From: Bradyrhizobium sp. Ash2021 | Lineage (GTDB): Bacteria > Pseudomonadota > Alphaproteobacteria > Rhizobiales > Xanthobacteraceae | DNA length: 64,000 nt | Direction of reading: 5' to 3' | NCBI RefSeq assembly: GCF_031202265.1 | Contig: NZ_CP100604.1 | Location: forward strand, 930,001 to 994,000 | Part shown: in pieces, positions 8,775-18,255 of the stretch | How positions within the stretch are numbered: the first letter of the stretch is position 1 | How the letters are laid out: each line of letters starts with the position of its first letter | Position numbers and translations under genes: made by a program | The notes under the pieces: generated by a model | Told to the model about the DNA's origin: nothing | What the model saw: only the letters and a program-made list of their open reading frames with translations | The model's database searches: none

Positions 8775-9812
8775 ATGCACCGCTTGCTGTTGACAATGGC
8801 GACGCTGCTGTTAGGCGCTCATGCGAGCCTGGCGCAAGTCTCCACCATGGGCACCACTGCCATGGGCCTTTCATCGACGCCGGGAACGATCGTGACCTCC
8901 CCGCTCTTTGGCCCGAGTCCGTTCTCCGCGGCCACACAGCCAGGCGCACCCGACACGACGCTGGCGCCGGTACCGCTGGCTTCTGATCCCACGCTTCCGG
9001 GGACGGTCGTGACCTGTTCCACACCGACAGGGCAAATCACGCCTGGAACTCCCGCGGTGCCAGTTACTTCCCTGTCGTCAATGGCCGGCACAATCGGAAC
9101 GACGCCATCGATAGCCGCGGCGCCGACGATGTCGGCAGCACCAGCTGCGTCTTCCGCATCTATAGTTGGAAACACGGCCACCGCATCATTCATCGGAAGC
9201 ACGACCACACCATTTCTGCCGCTGTCCGCACAACCGGCTACGTCATTCATCACGGATTTTCCCGGCACGACCATACCGGCGCCGCAGCCGCCCGCAGTGC
9301 CACCTCTGCCGGCACCTTCCATTACGCCGATGCCCGTACCAACATCATCGACGGCGCTGAGCACAATCTCCACATCCATGCCGGGCACAATAGCCACGAT
9401 GACGGCACCGACCATGACGATGTCACCGACTGCGACGATGCCTGCGGCATTGGGAACAATTGCCACGCCAACCGTCATCACGACGACTGGGACCGTCTCG
9501 CCGTCGAGCCCGATTGGCAGTCCTTCGACTACCGTATGCAGCTCCATGCCGGGAGGTCCGCCGACCAATGGCACGGCTCTGCCGCTCTCGACGCCGGCAA
9601 TTCCGGCGAACCCGCCGCCCGGCACGATTCAGCAGGACATCGCGCAGCTTGGCGGAACCAGCATCGATCCGACAGCGGCGGTTATGCCAACGCCGAACAC
9701 GTCGGCATGCGCCGAGAGCAGGACGATGAACCTGGCGACGCCCGGCACGACGGCACCGGCCAACGCCACGGGCGCCGCGGCGACGCCGGGCGTATCGCCG
9801 CCGGGCTGCTGA
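8775..9812 (+). CDS. Exported Thr/Ser/Pro/Gly-rich low-complexity protein (STR1)
   Basis: A signal peptide (MHRLLLTMATLLLGAHASLA, then QVSTMG) is followed by about 320 residues dominated by Thr, Ser, Pro, Ala and Gly, with repeated MPGT(I/T)-like phrases and four widely spaced Cys (VTCSTPTG, TVCSSMPGG, SACAESR and the C-terminal PPGC). No enzyme fold or membrane segment is visible. It follows the adaptor gene by 24 bp with a GGAGGG ribosome-binding site, so it belongs to the pump operon. Two proteins of the same type (43321-44016 and 44105-44989) accompany the other RND pump, which argues for a role in pump assembly or as an envelope/cell-wall element. The frame on the opposite strand is a shadow. 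Confidence 0.75.
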   Translation: MHRLLLTMATLLLGAHASLAQVSTMGTTAMGLSSTPGTIVTSPLFGPSPFSAATQPGAPDTTLAPVPLASDPTLPGTVVTCSTPTGQITPGTPAVPVTSLSSMAGTIGTTPSIAAAPTMSAAPAASSASIVGNTATASFIGSTTTPFLPLSAQPATSFITDFPGTTIPAPQPPAVPPLPAPSITPMPVPTSSTALSTISTSMPGTIATMTAPTMTMSPTATMPAALGTIATPTVITTTGTVSPSSPIGSPSTTVCSSMPGGPPTNGTALPLSTPAIPANPPPGTIQQDIAQLGGTSIDPTAAVMPTPNTSACAESRTMNLATPGTTAPANATGAAATPGVSPPGC

Positions 9813-9891
9813 CTGGTCCAATCCTTGAACCTGATCCGCGAACAGTCGTCCACGCTTTGATCGACCCGCCACGGCAATTCTAGAATGCTAT

Positions 9892-9913
9892 TTATAAAAT
9901 GCTATTTAATGGT
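9892..9913 (+). promoter_or_regulatory. CTRAA box N, upstream of OmpR-type two-component genes
   Basis: TTATAAA-N5-ATTTAATGGT matches the box consensus at 17 of 22 positions against the copy at 55781. A TATTTT hexamer starts 20 bp after ATGG (9933-9938). The element lies in the 361-bp gap 9813-10174. The next plus-strand start is the response regulator at 10175, so the leader would be long. The rest of the gap is GC-rich and shows nothing else. Confidence 0.55.
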
Positions 9914-10174
9914 GCGGCTCATTCATGAGGGCTATTTTTTTAGCGAGCGGCCCCACCGCGCTTGCCCCCTCAGGCGGTGGGCAGATGCCGCCGAGCGGAC
10001 GGCGACGCCACGCCTTTTGCCCCCGAAAGGCGGGCGGCGCTGTCCGGCTCCCTTCGGGAGAAGCCAATGACAGTTGCGGGTCGTTGAATGGCAGCGGTCT
10101 CGGGCAAGCGGGCAGTCGTGGAAACAGCAACCTCAAACCCTGCGACGGTCTTCGCCGCAGTCGGGAATCGATTG

Positions 10175-10852
10175 ATGACAAAATTGTTGCTGATCGAGGA
10201 TGACAGCGAGACGGCTGAGGAAATCACAGCCGAACTGGCCGACCGCGGTTTTGAAATCGAGTGGTCGGCCAACGGTATAGAAGGCCTCGACAAGGCACGA
10301 TCTTCTCGGCCGGACGCCATGATCGTCGATCGGCTGCTGCCCGGAATGGACGGCCTTACGGTCATCGAAGCGCTCCGGAAGGACCAGGTGCGCACGCCGG
10401 TACTGGTGCTGAGTGCGCTCGGCGCGGTGGATGACCGCGTGCGCGGATTGCGGATGGGCGGCGACGACTATCTCACCAAACCGTTCGCGATCGTCGAGCT
10501 CGTCGCCAGAGTGGAGGCGTTGCTGCGCAGACCCGCGGAATCGCGCGACACGACGTTGCGGGTAGGACCGCTGGAACTGGATCTGATCGAGCGCACCGCC
10601 AAACGCGGCGACCGGGTGATCGATCTTTTGCCGCGTGAGTTTCGCTTGCTCGAATATATGATGCAACGTAGCGACCAGCTGCTGACGCGAGCTATGCTTT
10701 TGGAGGAGGTCTGGAACTACAAATTCGTTCCGGCAACGAACCTGGTGGACGTGCATATGGGGCGGCTGCGTCACAAGGTGGACGGACCGGAAGAAGTGCC
10801 GATGATCCACAATGTTCGCGGTGCCGGCTTTATCCTTCGCACCGGACCATAG
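10175..10852 (+). CDS. OmpR/PhoB family response regulator
   Basis: This is a 226-residue receiver plus winged-helix regulator. The receiver has the acidic pair IEDD, phosphoacceptor Asp52 (MIVDRLLPG) and the conserved Lys of LTKPF. The C-terminal DNA-binding domain (about 125-222) contains LLPREFRLLEYMMQR and VDVHMGRLRHKVD. The start is set at MTKLLLIEDD because the upstream extension is not receiver-like. A histidine kinase gene follows after 85 bp. Its DNA-binding domain is closely similar to that of the receiver-less protein at 17353-18195. Location after the pump operon suggests, but does not prove, pump control. Confidence 0.92.
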   Translation: MTKLLLIEDDSETAEEITAELADRGFEIEWSANGIEGLDKARSSRPDAMIVDRLLPGMDGLTVIEALRKDQVRTPVLVLSALGAVDDRVRGLRMGGDDYLTKPFAIVELVARVEALLRRPAESRDTTLRVGPLELDLIERTAKRGDRVIDLLPREFRLLEYMMQRSDQLLTRAMLLEEVWNYKFVPATNLVDVHMGRLRHKVDGPEEVPMIHNVRGAGFILRTGP

Positions 10853-10937
10853 GGCTCCGATGGCCGGGGGGCAACGCGCCGCCGCGGGCATTAAGCCGCC
10901 GCGGGCATTAAATAGAATGTGCACGCGGCGAGATCAG

Positions 10938-12302
10938 ATGCTTCAGGCGCAAATCATACGTTCAATTACCTTCCGTCGAGCGCTGGCGGTGACCGGCGCA
11001 TTCGCGGTTTTCGTCATCGCGCTGTTCGGATTCATCTACTGGCAGACCGATCAATACCTGATCGCGCGATCTGACCGAATGATCGCGAGGCAACTCAACG
11101 TTATCTCGGCGTTGCCCGGTGAACGACGGTTGGATGCAATCGACGAGCATCTAAGGCAGGATTCCCGTGGCGTTCAATATGCCGGGTTGTTCGCCGCGGA
11201 TGGCCGCCGGATAACGGGCAATCTGGAACAGTTCCCACCAGGGCTCCAGATGAATGATTCGGTCCAGAGCCTCTCGGTCGTCCGAACGCTGCCGACCGGT
11301 CGAGAGACGCGCGCGATCCGCGCGATCGCCCGCCGAATGCCGAATGGCGATGCGCTGGCGATCGGACGAGAGGTCGACGAAACCAGGGAAATTTCCCATG
11401 TTGTCGGTCAGGCACTTGCGCTGGGTCTGTTGCCGGCGTTTTGCCTGTGCCTGCTGGCTGGTGCGTGGTTGAGCATGCGGGCTCAGGAGCGCGTCGAAGA
11501 CGTAAATCAGCATGTTCAGCGTATCATCGCCGGCGATCTGCGTGAGCGGCTTCCGCACCGTGACGTCGACGATCCGTTTTCGAGGCTCGCGTCCATCGTC
11601 AATGGCATGCTTGATGAAATGGAAACGATGATCCACGCGCTCGCCGGGGTAGGCAACGACATCGCCCATGATTTACGCACGCCGCTGACGCGGGCGCGGC
11701 TCGCTCTCGAGCGCGGCCGCACCAACGCAACGACGATGGAACAGCTCCAGGCGGTTGCAGACAAGGCGGTCGCGAACATCGATCAGTCGCTGACGATCAT
11801 CACGGCTCTGTTGCGCCTGGCCGCAATCGAGAACAGCCGGCGGTCGGCGGCCTTCGGTAATGTCCCATTGCACGAAATGCTGCGCGAGGTCTGCGATATC
11901 TACGAACCGATCGCCGAAAACAAGAATATCAGCTTGCGGGTCGATGTGGGACACCGGCTTTACGTGCGCGGTGACCGGGATCTCTTGCTCGAAGCGGTCG
12001 CCAATCTCGTCGACAATGCCATCAAGTTTACGCCCGAAGGCGGCAAGGTGGATATCGAACTGTTGCGTGGCGATGGCGAAACCATCGTGCGCGTGACCGA
12101 TACTGGCCCCGGCATCAGTGAGCAGGAGCGCGAGGCGGTGCTGCGGCGTTTCTACCGCTCCGACAAGATCCGAAGTACGCCGGGCGTGGGCCTTGGCCTG
12201 AATCTGGTGGCCGCGATCGTGAAGTTGCACGGCTTTCGTCTCGTGATCCACTCCGGCCAGGGCGGTCGGTTGGAGATCATTTGTCCCGACAGGCATGAGT
12301 GA
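10938..12302 (+). CDS. HAMP-containing sensor histidine kinase
   Basis: The 454-residue membrane kinase has TM1 at about residues 14-34, a periplasmic sensor of about 120 residues, TM2 near 155-175, a HAMP linker, a HisKA domain with His244 (DIAHDLRTPL) and an HATPase domain (NLVDNAIKF, DTGPGIS, GVGLGLNLV). The start MLQAQIIRS is chosen for its GGCGAG site; an ATG seven codons upstream is possible. It is the partner of the response regulator immediately upstream. The short periplasmic domain gives no clue to the signal. Confidence 0.9.
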   Translation: MLQAQIIRSITFRRALAVTGAFAVFVIALFGFIYWQTDQYLIARSDRMIARQLNVISALPGERRLDAIDEHLRQDSRGVQYAGLFAADGRRITGNLEQFPPGLQMNDSVQSLSVVRTLPTGRETRAIRAIARRMPNGDALAIGREVDETREISHVVGQALALGLLPAFCLCLLAGAWLSMRAQERVEDVNQHVQRIIAGDLRERLPHRDVDDPFSRLASIVNGMLDEMETMIHALAGVGNDIAHDLRTPLTRARLALERGRTNATTMEQLQAVADKAVANIDQSLTIITALLRLAAIENSRRSAAFGNVPLHEMLREVCDIYEPIAENKNISLRVDVGHRLYVRGDRDLLLEAVANLVDNAIKFTPEGGKVDIELLRGDGETIVRVTDTGPGISEQEREAVLRRFYRSDKIRSTPGVGLGLNLVAAIVKLHGFRLVIHSGQGGRLEIICPDRHE

Positions 12303-12394
12303 ACAGCGCGACCTCGGCGCGCCCGGGGGGCGGACGAACTGAGGGTGAGGGCTTCTTCTTGCTGTTAGAAGCAGGAGTCAGGATCTGGTAGCTG

Positions 12395-12658
12395 CTACTG
12401 GCCGACACCTCGGCCTTGCCATCGCCAATGCTCATCATCGCGAACTGCGGGTGCATAGCATTCGGCGGCGAGGCCCGAAGCGGTCGCCTCACACTGCGCG
12501 TAGCTCGTGAAGCTGCAATCCGTCCCGCCTTCGGCATATTCGAGACAGTCATGTCCGGGGGGAACTATGGGGCCCGCCTTCGCAGTTCCCGTTGCGCCGA
12601 AAGCCACAACTGAGAGAGCAGTTACTGCAGCGATCGCTGTCATCGAAATTATCTTCAT
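12395..12658 (-). CDS. DUF3551 family small exported protein
   Basis: This 87-residue protein has a signal peptide ending near AKA-GPIV and then the compact DUF3551 pattern: CLEY, GGTDCSFTSYAQCEATASGL and ECY. The four cysteines and the SYAQC-ATASG core are characteristic of this family, found as small exported proteins in Rhizobiales, usually in many copies and with unknown role. It stands alone on the minus strand beyond the end of the histidine kinase gene. Confidence 0.8.
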   Translation of the reverse strand: MKIISMTAIAAVTALSVVAFGATGTAKAGPIVPPGHDCLEYAEGGTDCSFTSYAQCEATASGLAAECYAPAVRDDEHWRWQGRGVGQ

Positions 12659-12847
12659 ATCCAGTCGTCATTGTCCTGGATGCCCACTCTCAACATGGAG
12701 ATTGGCGAGCGCGAAAGCCATTATAAAGAAAATAATCTTGGCTAACTCACCAGAATCAACGGCAAGGCGCCAGCGCCTTGCATCTGATTCCGTGATCGGC
12801 GACTCCCAACGGAGTGCTGCGGCGAGGGTCTTGGCCGCTTCCATCGC

Positions 12848-12894
12848 GCTTAAAAACGAATTTAGTGGGACGATCGAGATTGTCTCTTATCTAC
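12848..12894 (+). promoter_or_regulatory. CTRAA box B with -10 element
   Basis: The box at 12848-12869 reads GCTTAAA-N5-ATTTAGTGGG. A -10-like TATCTA begins 20 bp after GTGG (12889-12894), and the ATG of the small exported protein at 12934 lies 65 bp beyond the box. This is one of the copies with the standard spacing. Confidence 0.65.
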
Positions 12895-12933
12895 AGGTCG
12901 AGGGACACAACGATCTACACGAAGGACACAAAT

Positions 12934-13170
12934 ATGAAACTCACCACAATCGCATTGGCTACCGCGTTCGCCCTCTCGGGGACGGCCGCCTTTGCAAACA
13001 CGCATCATCATAAAGCGGTCGCGAGGGCTGATCGCGATGCCGTCGGTATGGTCCATCTGCATTCGAACTACGGCAACCCGAACGGTAATCCGGACGGTCC
13101 GACGACATTGAGCGGCACCGGAGACTCTTCGTTCGGCGGCTCGTCGCCCGGTACCAGCGGCTACAACTAA
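12934..13170 (+). CDS. Small exported His/Gly/Ser-rich protein
   Basis: This 78-residue protein has a clear signal peptide (MKLTTIALATAFALSGTAAFA) followed by an HHH motif and a Gly/Asn/Pro/Ser-rich tail (NYGNPNGNPDGP, GDSSFGGSSPGTSGYN). The ATG at 12934 has a GAAGGA site 6 nt upstream; longer frames start inside the promoter. No domain is recognised. It is one of several tiny exported proteins in this window controlled by a CTRAA box (12848). Confidence 0.75.
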   Translation: MKLTTIALATAFALSGTAAFANTHHHKAVARADRDAVGMVHLHSNYGNPNGNPDGPTTLSGTGDSSFGGSSPGTSGYN

Positions 13171-13239
13171 GAAACAGCCCCGCACTTGCGTGGGCTGACG
13201 GTCTAGGCGACGCTCATGGGCGAAGGTGCTCACGTTGAA

Positions 13240-13265
13240 GGCGAAGCTGCTTCGGCAGCTTCGCC
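13240..13265. terminator. Strong stem-loop between convergent genes
   Basis: GGCGAAGCTGC and GCAGCTTCGCC form a perfect 11-bp stem closed by a TTCG tetraloop. It lies between the convergent ends of the 13170 and 13336 genes and probably stops transcription from both sides, although no long T-run follows. Confidence 0.6.
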
Positions 13266-13335
13266 TCGCTGATTTTGGAAACTCGCAACCGAGCAGGACG
13301 GTGAAGCATCTGGCTCGCGCAACTGAGCGGCGAGG

Positions 13336-14598
13336 CTATCCGCTGGCCGCGATCGTCTGCGCAAGCTGCTCGCCGGGCTGACAGTCTATTCCGAGCGGGA
13401 GCTCGAGCTCCTGCCAAACCGAAACCAAGGCGTCAGCCAACTGTTGGATCAGCCGAACATCGTGCGCAGGGGTGGGGGTAATCCGCAGTCGCTCGGTGCC
13501 TCTGGCAACCGTCGGGTAATTGATCGGCTGGATGTAGATCCCGTGCCGTTCAAGCAGAAGATCGCTCGCCCGCTTGCACAGGTCGGGATTGCCGACCATG
13601 ACCGGCACGATATGCGTCTCGGTCGCCAGCACCGGCAGGCCGGCCTTTCGTAGCACCGCCTTGGTCGCCGCCACGGCGGCGCGCTGACCTGCGCGCTCTA
13701 CGTCCGACGTCTTGAGATGGGCGATCGAGGCAGTCGCAGCCGCCGCCACTGCGGGAGGCAAGGCTGTTGTGAAGATGAATCCGGGAGCATGGGATCGGAC
13801 CGCGTCCACGACCGCGTTGCTGGCGGCGATGTAGCCGCCGAGCGTCCCGAAGGCCTTGGCAAGCGTTCCCTCGATGACATCGATGCGTGCCATAACGCCG
13901 TGTTGCTCGGCAAACCCCGCGCCGCGCGGCCCATACATGCCAACGGCATGGACCTCGTCCAGATAGGTCATCGCGTCATAGCGCTGTGCAAGATCGCAGA
14001 TTGCCTCGAGTGGAGCGACGTCGCCGTCCATCGAATAGACACTCTCGAACACGATCAGTTTCGGGTGGTCGGGCGCTGCGCGCGAGAGCAACTCCTCCAG
14101 ATGCTCAAGATCGTTGTGGCGCCAGATCTGCCTGGCACAGCCCGCGGCACGCATACCTTCGATCATCGAATTATGGTTGAGCGCATCGGACAGGATCAGG
14201 CAGTCCGGAAGGAGCCTCGCGATCGTCGCGATGCCCGTGTGGTTGGAAACATAGCCAGATGTGAAAACGAGAGCTGCTTCCTTGCCATGCAGGTCGGCAA
14301 GCTCTGCCTCCAGCTGTACCAGCGCCCGATTCGTGCCCGAGATGTTGCGCGTTCCGCCCGCGCCCGCGCCCATTGTGCGGGCGGCGGTGCACATCGCTTC
14401 GATTACCTTCGGATGTTGGCCCATGCCGAGATAGTCGTTCGAGCACCAGACAACGACATTCCGCGCGCCGCTTGGGCTGTTCCAGAGCGCATGAGGGAAC
14501 TGTCCCGCTTTGCGCTCCAGGTCGGCGAAGGTGCGATAGCGGCGCTCGCGTTTCAGCACAGCAATGGCGGATTGAAAGCTTCCGTTATAGTCGAACAT
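13336..14598 (-). CDS. hemA: 5-aminolevulinate synthase
   Basis: It condenses glycine and succinyl-CoA to 5-aminolevulinate, the first step of the C4 tetrapyrrole pathway of alphaproteobacteria. The 420-residue protein is full length and shows the family landmarks: [55 protein letters not shown], and the pyridoxal-phosphate Lys248 in [12 protein letters not shown]. Its location a few hundred bases from a haem catalase gene on the same strand suggests matched haem supply. Alphaproteobacteria often carry two synthase genes (hemA and hemT), and this could be the accessory one. Confidence 0.93.
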   Translation of the reverse strand: MFDYNGSFQSAIAVLKRERRYRTFADLERKAGQFPHALWNSPSGARNVVVWCSNDYLGMGQHPKVIEAMCTAARTMGAGAGGTRNISGTNRALVQLEAELADLHGKEAALVFTSGYVSNHTGIATIARLLPDCLILSDALNHNSMIEGMRAAGCARQIWRHNDLEHLEELLSRAAPDHPKLIVFESVYSMDGDVAPLEAICDLAQRYDAMTYLDEVHAVGMYGPRGAGFAEQHGVMARIDVIEGTLAKAFGTLGGYIAASNAVVDAVRSHAPGFIFTTALPPAVAAAATASIAHLKTSDVERAGQRAAVAATKAVLRKAGLPVLATETHIVPVMVGNPDLCKRASDLLLERHGIYIQPINYPTVARGTERLRITPTPAHDVRLIQQLADALVSVWQELELPLGIDCQPGEQLAQTIAASG

Positions 14599-14734
14599 TC
14601 CTGGGAACCTCTCGGGATCGGACTATACAGCGGGTATCTCGCCGATCACGGCGCGCGGCGCCAGCGCTGATGAACACGAACGAAAATGTACCGATGAACT
14701 CCGCAAGGAGCTTGGGTGCAATCTGTTTGGACAT
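14585..14734 (-). pseudogene. Aquaporin/MIP channel N-terminal remnant
   Basis: From ATG 14734 the frame encodes MSKQIAPKLLAEFIGTFSFV and continues FISAGAA, the first transmembrane helix typical of MIP channels (LLAEFIGTF-x-x-VF), then runs into Arg-rich sequence without membrane segments and stops overlapping the hemA start. About 27 codons look homologous and the rest of a normal 230-residue channel is missing. It is best read as a decayed gene left after a deletion between catalase and hemA. The match is from motif recognition only. Confidence 0.5.
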
Positions 14735-14835
14735 CATGGACTCCAAAGTTGAGACTGACGGCTTGGCGCGGTTTCGCCAGCGGTACGTTGGTCGGGACGG
14801 CTGGCAGCGTGGCTGAACGCCGCCAGCCGGCGGAC

Positions 14836-16311
14836 CTATTCCGCGGCGATCGTCTGCGGTCGGAAGTCGATGCCCAGTGCCTTCGCGACGCCAGCGCCAT
14901 AGGCCGGATCTGCTTTGGTACAATTGGCGATGTGGCGCTCCTGAATGTGCTTGGCCGTACCGCCGACCTGACGAGCCGTATTGTCAAACAGCGTTTGCTG
15001 CTGGGCGGGAGTCATCTTGCGAAAAAGATCGCCCGGCTGCTGCCAGTGATCGTCATCGACCCGATGGTCCCAATGCTGGGCCGCACCTTCGATCTCCAAC
15101 GGCGGCTCGTTAAGCTGCGGCTGATCGATCCACTCGCCCCGGCTATTGGGGAAGTAGGTCGGAGTTCCGCCGAGATTGCCGTCAGTGCGCATCGCGCCGT
15201 CACGATGATAGCTGTGGAATGGACATTTTGGTGCGTTGACCGGGATGTGGTGGTGATTGACCCCCAGGCGATACCGTTGCGCGTCTCCATAGGAGAACAG
15301 GCGCGCCTGCAGCATCTTGTCGGGCGAATAGCTGATGCCTGGCACGATGTTGGCAGGCGAGAACGCCGCTTGTTCGACCTCGGCGAAGACGTTTTCGGGA
15401 TTTCGGTGGAGCTCAAAAAATCCCACCTCGATCAGCGGGAAGTCGCCCTTTGGCCAGACCTTCGTCAGGTCGAAGGGGTTGAATGGGAAGGCCTTCGCCT
15501 GGGCGTCCGTCATCACCTGGATGAAGAGCGTCCAGCGCGGCAAATTGCCTGCCTCGATGCTTCCGTAAAGATCGCGCTGATGGCTCTCGCGATCCTTGCC
15601 CACGAGCGCTTCGGCTTCCGCGTCCGTCAGGTTCTGGATGCCCTGCTGGCTGCGGAAATGGAACTTGACCCAGATGCGCTCGTTTGCGGCGTTGAGGAAA
15701 CTATAGGTGTGGCTGCCGAAGCCGTGCATGTGGCGGAAGCTCTTCGGGATGCCGCGCTCGCTCATGACGATCGTGACCTGATGCAGAGCTTCCGGCAGCA
15801 GCGTCCAGAAGTCCCAGTTGTTGTCAGCACTGCGCATACCGGTTCGCGGATCACGCTTGATGGCGTGATTGAGATCGGGAAAGCGCAGGGGATCGCGGAA
15901 GAAGAATACCGGGGTGTTGTTTCCCACGACGTCCCAGTTGCCCTCCTCAGTATAGAACTTGAGCGCGAAGCCGCGGATATCACGTTCGGCGTCCGCGGCG
16001 CCGCGCTCGCCTGCGACGGTGGAGAAGCGGGCGAACATCGGCGTCTGCTTGCCGATCTTGGAGAAAAGCTTCGCCTTGGTGTAGCGGGTGATGTCGTGCG
16101 TGACGGTAAAGGTGCCATGGGCGCCGGAGCCCTTGGCGTGCATGCGGCGCTCGGGAATCACTTCGCGGTGGAAATGGGCCAGCTTCTCGATCAGCCAGAC
16201 ATCCTGCAGCAGCGCCGGCCCTCGCGGCCCGGCGGTCTGAATGTTGAGATTGTCCGTGACCGGGGTACCGGACGCATGGGCCAGCGGTGGGCGTTTGGTC
16301 TCATTGCTCAT
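14836..16311 (-). CDS. katA: Monofunctional haem catalase
   Basis: This 491-residue clade-3 size catalase removes hydrogen peroxide. The distal catalytic His58 sits in [13 protein letters not shown], the Asn in [16 protein letters not shown], and the proximal haem Tyr in [15 protein letters not shown], so all key residues are present. There is no signal peptide, so it is cytosolic. It lies 16 bp after the agmatinase gene and seems to be the last gene of a GST / winged-helix regulator / agmatinase / catalase run on the minus strand. Confidence 0.95.
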   Translation of the reverse strand: MSNETKRPPLAHASGTPVTDNLNIQTAGPRGPALLQDVWLIEKLAHFHREVIPERRMHAKGSGAHGTFTVTHDITRYTKAKLFSKIGKQTPMFARFSTVAGERGAADAERDIRGFALKFYTEEGNWDVVGNNTPVFFFRDPLRFPDLNHAIKRDPRTGMRSADNNWDFWTLLPEALHQVTIVMSERGIPKSFRHMHGFGSHTYSFLNAANERIWVKFHFRSQQGIQNLTDAEAEALVGKDRESHQRDLYGSIEAGNLPRWTLFIQVMTDAQAKAFPFNPFDLTKVWPKGDFPLIEVGFFELHRNPENVFAEVEQAAFSPANIVPGISYSPDKMLQARLFSYGDAQRYRLGVNHHHIPVNAPKCPFHSYHRDGAMRTDGNLGGTPTYFPNSRGEWIDQPQLNEPPLEIEGAAQHWDHRVDDDHWQQPGDLFRKMTPAQQQTLFDNTARQVGGTAKHIQERHIANCTKADPAYGAGVAKALGIDFRPQTIAAE

Positions 16312-16327
16312 TGAGTTGCTCCTTGGG

Positions 16328-17356
16328 TCACGGTTGAACGGGTTGCAGGAATGATTGCGCTACGGCCCGGGGCTGCCTGCCGCGTCGCTTGGCGCGTTCG
16401 TGAAAAATGGATCCGATGAAGTCGAGGCTGGTTCGTGCGGCAAGCAGCGAGGTGATCCCGGAAGGATCGTAAGGCGGCGAAACCTCGACAAAATCGGCGC
16501 CGACGACCTCGAACCGTCTGGCGACCTCGCGGAGAATGTCCTTGCCCTCGTAGTAGCTGAAGCCGCCGTGGCTGATCGTGGCCGTTCCCGGTGCGATCGA
16601 CGGATCGAAGCTGTCGATGTCGATCGAGACATAGACGCGCTCGCCGTCGGGAATGTGCGCGAGAGACGCGGCGACGCCCTGGGCCCGGAGCTTGCGCAAG
16701 GGTACGACGTGCGTGCCATAAGCCTTTGCCGCTTCCCAATCCTTCCGGCTCACCGCGGCCATGTTGTGCGGTCCTAGCGTGGTGATGCCCTTGACATGCC
16801 GCATCTCGGACGCCCGTCGCATCGGGCTGCCGTGGCCCCAGGTGATGCCGTTGCGCTCGTCGATGAAATCGAAATGCGCATCCAGATGGACAATGTGGAT
16901 CGGCTTCTCGTTCGAGAACGCGGCGACAGTCGCCATCGTGATCGCGTGGTCGCCGCCCAGGATATAAGGCATGGTTTTGGCGTCGAGCAGGGCGCGCACG
17001 GCCTGCTCGGCGTTGGCCAGGCTGCGCTTTGTGTCGGCGTAGATCACGTCGCTGTCGCCGGCGTCGACGATCTTTACTTCGGCGGGGGTCAGGTAGGTGA
17101 CTTCGTCCTCGAAATCGAACACGCCCTCCGTCCCGAAGCCGTGAAACATCGAAACCTCGCGGATGGCGCGCGGCCCGAAACGTGTGCCAACCCGATAGCT
17201 CGATGCTGTGTCGATCGGGATCCCGAGGACGGCGACGTCGGCTCCGTCGAGCTTATCCCAGTCGGGGCAAGCCGGTTGGCGAGCAAAGGTTGCCAGACCG
17301 ACGAAGGGCAAGTCCATCCGGTCGGGTGTGTTGCGGCTGGTGTTATCGGCGGTCAT
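16328..17356 (-). CDS. speB: Agmatinase/ureohydrolase
   Basis: The 342-residue protein belongs to the arginase/agmatinase family and probably hydrolyses agmatine to putrescine and urea. The metal-binding signatures are complete: [15 protein letters not shown] and [16 protein letters not shown]. The N-terminal extension of about 35 residues before [13 protein letters not shown] is common in proteobacterial agmatinases. The ATG overlaps the stop codon of the winged-helix gene by 4 bp, so the two are translationally coupled. Related guanidino acids are possible substrates. Putrescine production would fit an oxidative or acid stress role with the adjacent catalase. Confidence 0.88.
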   Translation of the reverse strand: MTADNTSRNTPDRMDLPFVGLATFARQPACPDWDKLDGADVAVLGIPIDTASSYRVGTRFGPRAIREVSMFHGFGTEGVFDFEDEVTYLTPAEVKIVDAGDSDVIYADTKRSLANAEQAVRALLDAKTMPYILGGDHAITMATVAAFSNEKPIHIVHLDAHFDFIDERNGITWGHGSPMRRASEMRHVKGITTLGPHNMAAVSRKDWEAAKAYGTHVVPLRKLRAQGVAASLAHIPDGERVYVSIDIDSFDPSIAPGTATISHGGFSYYEGKDILREVARRFEVVGADFVEVSPPYDPSGITSLLAARTSLDFIGSIFHERAKRRGRQPRAVAQSFLQPVQP

Positions 17357-18195
17357 TGCGAAATCCCTTCCAAGAGCTTCTGCGATCTGTCTTCGACGTC
17401 CGGATTGCCTGATCGTTCGGCAGGTTTCGACGGTGAACCCCGCGACAGGGGAGTCGCACTGAGAACGAAGCCGGCGCCGCGCACGTTGCGGATCATGGGG
17501 AACTCGTTCGACCCGTCGACCTTGCGACGCAGCCGGCCCATGTGAACATCGACAAGGTTCGTTTCGGGGACGAATTTATAGTTCCATACTTCCTTCAGGA
17601 GAGTTTCCCGCGTCAGCAACTTGTCGTTCCGTTGCATCATGTACTTGAGCAATTGAAATTCGCGCGGTCGTAGATCGATCTTACGATCGCCACGCTTCGC
17701 AGCTCGATCCATCAGATCGAGCTCCAGTGATCCCACGCGCAGCACGGTTTCGTTTAACCGCGCTTGCAGCCGGACCAAGGGTTCTCCGCTCGATATCAAT
17801 TCAACGGTCGCGAGCGGCCGCGTGCAGGTGGCCTCCTCTCGGAGAGGCGTTCCGCGCATCCGGTCAACCATCTTCTCAAGCGTGATCGACAGCAGCGAAC
17901 GAATGTCGGCGCCATTGGAGACAAGATCGGATCGCACTTCAACGGGCACATCGTTGAGGCGGAAACGAACCAGAATGGGCAAGCCGTCGACATCGGCCAG
18001 CAGCTCCGAGGTTTCATCCTGCAACGCGGGCGGCATCTGCGTGCCCCGAGCAGAGCCTCGATGCTGTCCAAGTCTGGTTGGTGAACTTAGCAAATGTATT
18101 GAGGCTGATCTCAGCTCCGAAGTCCTCGAATCGGCACTGATGAATACCGAATTCATCCGATCGGGTTTGTTGCGGCTGGCGCTATGAGCTCTCAT
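17353..18195 (-). CDS. OmpR-type winged-helix protein without a receiver domain
   Basis: The C-terminal part (about residues 150-250) is a complete Trans_reg_C domain (LRPREFQLLKYMMQR and VDVHMGRLRRKVDG) very like that of the response regulator at 10175-10852. The first 150 residues have no receiver: there is no acidic pair, phosphoacceptor or LTKP. Instead there is a region with ETSELLADVDGLPILVRFRL and a long helix. So this is an orphan DNA-binding regulator with an unfamiliar input domain. AAGGA precedes the ATG at 18195. It lies 60 bp after gst and overlaps agmatinase by 4 bp, so it may control that operon. Confidence 0.8.
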   Translation of the reverse strand: MRAHSASRNKPDRMNSVFISADSRTSELRSASIHLLSSPTRLGQHRGSARGTQMPPALQDETSELLADVDGLPILVRFRLNDVPVEVRSDLVSNGADIRSLLSITLEKMVDRMRGTPLREEATCTRPLATVELISSGEPLVRLQARLNETVLRVGSLELDLMDRAAKRGDRKIDLRPREFQLLKYMMQRNDKLLTRETLLKEVWNYKFVPETNLVDVHMGRLRRKVDGSNEFPMIRNVRGAGFVLSATPLSRGSPSKPAERSGNPDVEDRSQKLLEGISQ

Positions 18196-18255
18196 TGTAG
18201 TGTCCTTTTCACCGACCGCGCGGATTCGCCTCCGGCGGCCGGATTGGTTGATTGT

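Noticed and set aside
8819..9625. Val/Gly-rich 268-codon minus-strand frame
   Set aside because: It is the mirror of the repetitive STR1 gene; no ribosome-binding site or signal peptide, and it would not fit the operon.
10902..10925. GCATTAAATAG sequence between the response regulator and kinase genes as a CTRAA box
   Set aside because: Only one half-site, and it points away from any gene on that strand.
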